From a bacterium (GTDB taxonomy: Bacteria; Actinomycetota; Humimicrobiia; Humimicrobiales; Humimicrobiaceae), in assembly GCA_030611285.1 (NCBI GenBank), contig JAUWQC010000049.1:1-7102 (forward strand): DNA of 7,102 nt, in the 5' to 3' direction. The notes under the pieces were generated by a model. That model searched no databases and was not told the DNA's origin. It saw only the letters and a list, made by a program, of their open reading frames with translations. Shown in pieces: positions 6,739 to 7,102 of the stretch. The first letter of the stretch is position 1. Each line of letters starts with the position of its first letter. A program made the position numbers and the translations under genes.

Positions 6739-7102
6739 TTAACTCATCCTCCACGAGGCTTTATTATGGGGCCAGGGAGAATTCAAAAGATTCTTTGTTT
6801 TTTGCCCGGCTTTTTTGATAAGATCATCCTGCATTTTATTTGCACTGCGAAGTGCGCTTTCTTCATCTATTGTTAAAACCTTTCGGTTTTCCATTACGAT
6901 CTTACCATCGATTATGCTGGTTACCACATCTGTACCCCGGGCACTATAAACAATCTTGGGGACCGTTTTCCCTCCGGGCATAATGTGGGGACAATTAAAA
7001 TCCAGAAGAATTATATCAGCCCGTTTTCCTTTCTCTATTGAACCAGTGAAAGAATCCATCCCTAAAACTTTTGCTCCTTCAATTGTAAGCATCTCTAAAA
7101 CT
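6739..7102 (-). CDS. Amidohydrolase, ATZ/TRZ (MtaD/SsnA-like) family, C-terminal part only
   Basis: The last 120 codons of a gene whose 5' part lies beyond the right edge. The frame is open from the edge (VLEMLTIEGAKVLGMD...), so the internal Met at 7092 is not the start. The tail has the signature of the metal-dependent amidohydrolase superfamily C-terminus: a final barrel helix TIEGAKVLGMD, then the small beta domain with GSIEKGKRADIILLD, a Pro-rich stretch with VPKIVYSARGTDVVTSIIDGK, and a long charged helix. This pattern is usual for deaminases/hydrolases such as MtaD (5'-methylthioadenosine/SAH deaminase), chlorohydrolases and SsnA. The metal ligands (HxH, His, His, Asp) lie upstream and cannot be checked, so substrate and activity are open. 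Its TAA stop is three bases before the AOR ATG and in the same frame, so it is very probably the upstream member of the same operon. Confidence 0.85.
   Translation of the reverse strand, partial: VLEMLTIEGAKVLGMDSFTGSIEKGKRADIILLDFNCPHIMPGGKTVPKIVYSARGTDVVTSIIDGKIVMENRKVLTIDEESALRSANKMQDDLIKKAGQKTKNLLNSPWPHNKASWRMS

Overview
The window is one uninterrupted minus-strand gene cluster, read from the right edge (7102) to the left edge (1). It holds five complete genes and two genes cut by the window ends. The largest space between neighbouring genes is 15 bases, so no stretch lacks a gene, and I see no internal promoter or terminator, RNA gene, mobile element or CRISPR array. The DNA is AT-rich with similar codon use throughout. 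An aldehyde:ferredoxin oxidoreductase, a 16-cysteine ferredoxin and a flavin/Fe-S oxidoreductase suggest an obligately anaerobic bacterium, with a GntR/FadR regulator and Shine-Dalgarno sites fitting a bacterium rather than an archaeon. I cannot name the lineage from the sequence alone.

Layout in transcription order: (1) the C-terminal end of an ATZ/TRZ-type amidohydrolase (6739-7102, partial); (2) a tungsten/molybdopterin aldehyde ferredoxin oxidoreductase (AOR family, 4963-6735); (3) a small ferredoxin with four [4Fe-4S] motifs (4589-4966); (4) a dihydroorotate/dihydropyrimidine dehydrogenase-like TIM-barrel protein with a C-terminal 2x[4Fe-4S] domain (3485-4573); (5) a single-chain transketolase (1497-3488); (6) a GntR-family, FadR/FCD-type regulator (763-1518, perhaps starting at 1485); (7) a D-2-hydroxyacid dehydrogenase (1-785) that runs off the left edge. 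Overlaps of 4, 4, 22 and 23 bases and spacers of 3 and 15 bases point to one translationally coupled operon.

How the parts may work together (inference): the AOR oxidises an aldehyde to an acid, or does the reverse, and passes electrons to the 16-Cys ferredoxin. The DHOD-like flavoprotein, whose own Fe-S domain could accept those electrons, reduces or oxidises an unknown substrate. Transketolase moves a two-carbon unit and yields or consumes an aldose phosphate, and the hydroxyacid dehydrogenase interconverts a 2-hydroxy and a 2-oxo acid. The FadR-type protein would sense a pathway metabolite. The DHOD-like protein lacks the usual catalytic N-x-S-C-P-N segment, so it is probably neither a pyrimidine biosynthesis nor a PreA enzyme. 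Together with its AOR and transketolase neighbours this makes the cluster a candidate for an uncharacterised carbon-catabolic pathway.
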